In this document: piece by piece, positions 63,628 to 64,000 of the stretch | How the letters are laid out: the number at the start of each line of letters is the position of its first letter | Position numbering within the stretch: position 1 is the first letter of the stretch | Assembly: GCA_026874595.1 (NCBI GenBank) | Contig: CM049317.1 | Coordinates: 68,200,118-68,264,117 of the forward strand | Direction: 5' to 3' | DNA from: Sipunculus nudus | Taxonomy: Eukaryota; Annelida; Sipuncula; Golfingiida; Sipunculidae | Length of the DNA: 64,000 nt | The notes under the pieces: generated by a model | What the model was told of the DNA's origin: nothing | The model's input: only the letters and a program-made list of their open reading frames with translations | The model's database searches: none | Position numbers and translations under genes: made by a program

Positions 63628-63950
63628 GTATGCCTGTTGAGAAAAGACCTTAAAACGCCTCTGAGGCGGAAATATAAGCTTGTTTATCTAAAAGCTGTTA
63701 GTAAACACAGCAATGTTGACAAAAAGAAAAAATGTTACCTAGTGTTGTTGGTTGCAAATACAAGGGAGTTGAAAGGTTTTTTGTTGAAAAACGCCGCTCG
63801 TCTGACTTACTGCCAGATGTCCTTGTTTAATATATTTGTGTGTTTTTATTAACCTCATACATGTTACATATACGTGGAAATATACAGAACCAACAGCCCG
63901 TGTGCTGTTGGATTGACGTTTTCTGCCCTATATTTTTATAAAGGGTTCAA
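63628..63950 (+). mobile_element. Diverged relative of the 53-kb TIR element
   Basis: The segment is colinear with 53,286-53,650. Shared motifs, in order, are GGGTA, GAAAAG, AAACACA followed by GTTGACAAAA, GTTG(C/A)AAAACGCC, GCCAGATG, ACGTTTTCT and TTTATAAAGG. It begins directly after a microsatellite. The right terminal repeat is not clear, so this copy may be broken at both ends. Confidence 0.55.
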
Positions 63951-63964
63951 GGACTCATCTTTCA

Positions 63965-64000
63965 TTAAAGGTGCCCATTCACATACCTTTTGAAAACGAA
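63965..64000 (+). mobile_element. Left end of another TIR element, cut by the window
   Basis: TTAAAGGTGCCCATTCACA and the following ACCTTTTGAA match the left end at 53,206 and the inverted right end at 53,677. The rest lies beyond the window. It sits about 15 bp after the preceding diverged copy, so the two may be tandem or nested. Confidence 0.55.

Overview
The window looks like non-coding DNA from an animal, most likely a marine invertebrate and possibly a mollusc. The reasons are long dinucleotide microsatellites, tRNA-derived SINEs, a TTAA-ended inverted-repeat element, no long open reading frames and moderately AT-rich unique sequence. The taxon is an inference; no recognisable protein-coding gene fixes it.

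Region 1 (1 to about 44,924, about 70% of the window) is one uninterrupted tandem array of a 34-bp minisatellite. It holds roughly 1,320 monomers in one orientation and runs off the left edge of the window. One consensus monomer has about 13 G, 11 T, 9 A and 1 C, so strand asymmetry is extreme. Monomers come in recognisable variant types whose order recurs in nested higher-order repeats (HORs). These include 476 bp (14 monomers), 1,188 bp (35 monomers), 1,869 bp (55), 2,475 bp (73) and a 6,426-bp (189-monomer) tandem duplication. A block of about 6.6 kb recurs 11,564 bp downstream. The right edge becomes simpler and then decays into degenerate monomers up to about 45,020.

Region 2 (about 45,020 to 64,000) is unique-looking intergenic or intronic DNA with dispersed repeats. 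It has three copies of one tRNA-derived SINE family (about 45.6-45.9 kb minus, 50.8-51.1 kb plus, and a 3' fragment at 52.45-52.58 kb minus). A small non-autonomous DNA transposon with about 24-bp terminal inverted repeats ends in TTAA at 53.2-53.7 kb, and a diverged relative lies at 63.6-64.0 kb. There are many microsatellites ((TA)n, (CT)n, (GT)n, (GA)n, poly-A and poly-G), several promoter-like elements, one strong CTCF-like motif and a palindromic pair of Runt-type sites.

No gene could be named. A few short open reading frames with splice-like or Kozak/TATA context are listed at low confidence. The main biological interest is the organisation of the satellite array: the HOR hierarchy, the C-depleted strand, a GATA-type motif in nearly every monomer, and a decayed edge. 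HOR periods were measured by hand from diagnostic variant monomers, so boundaries are accurate to about one or two monomers.
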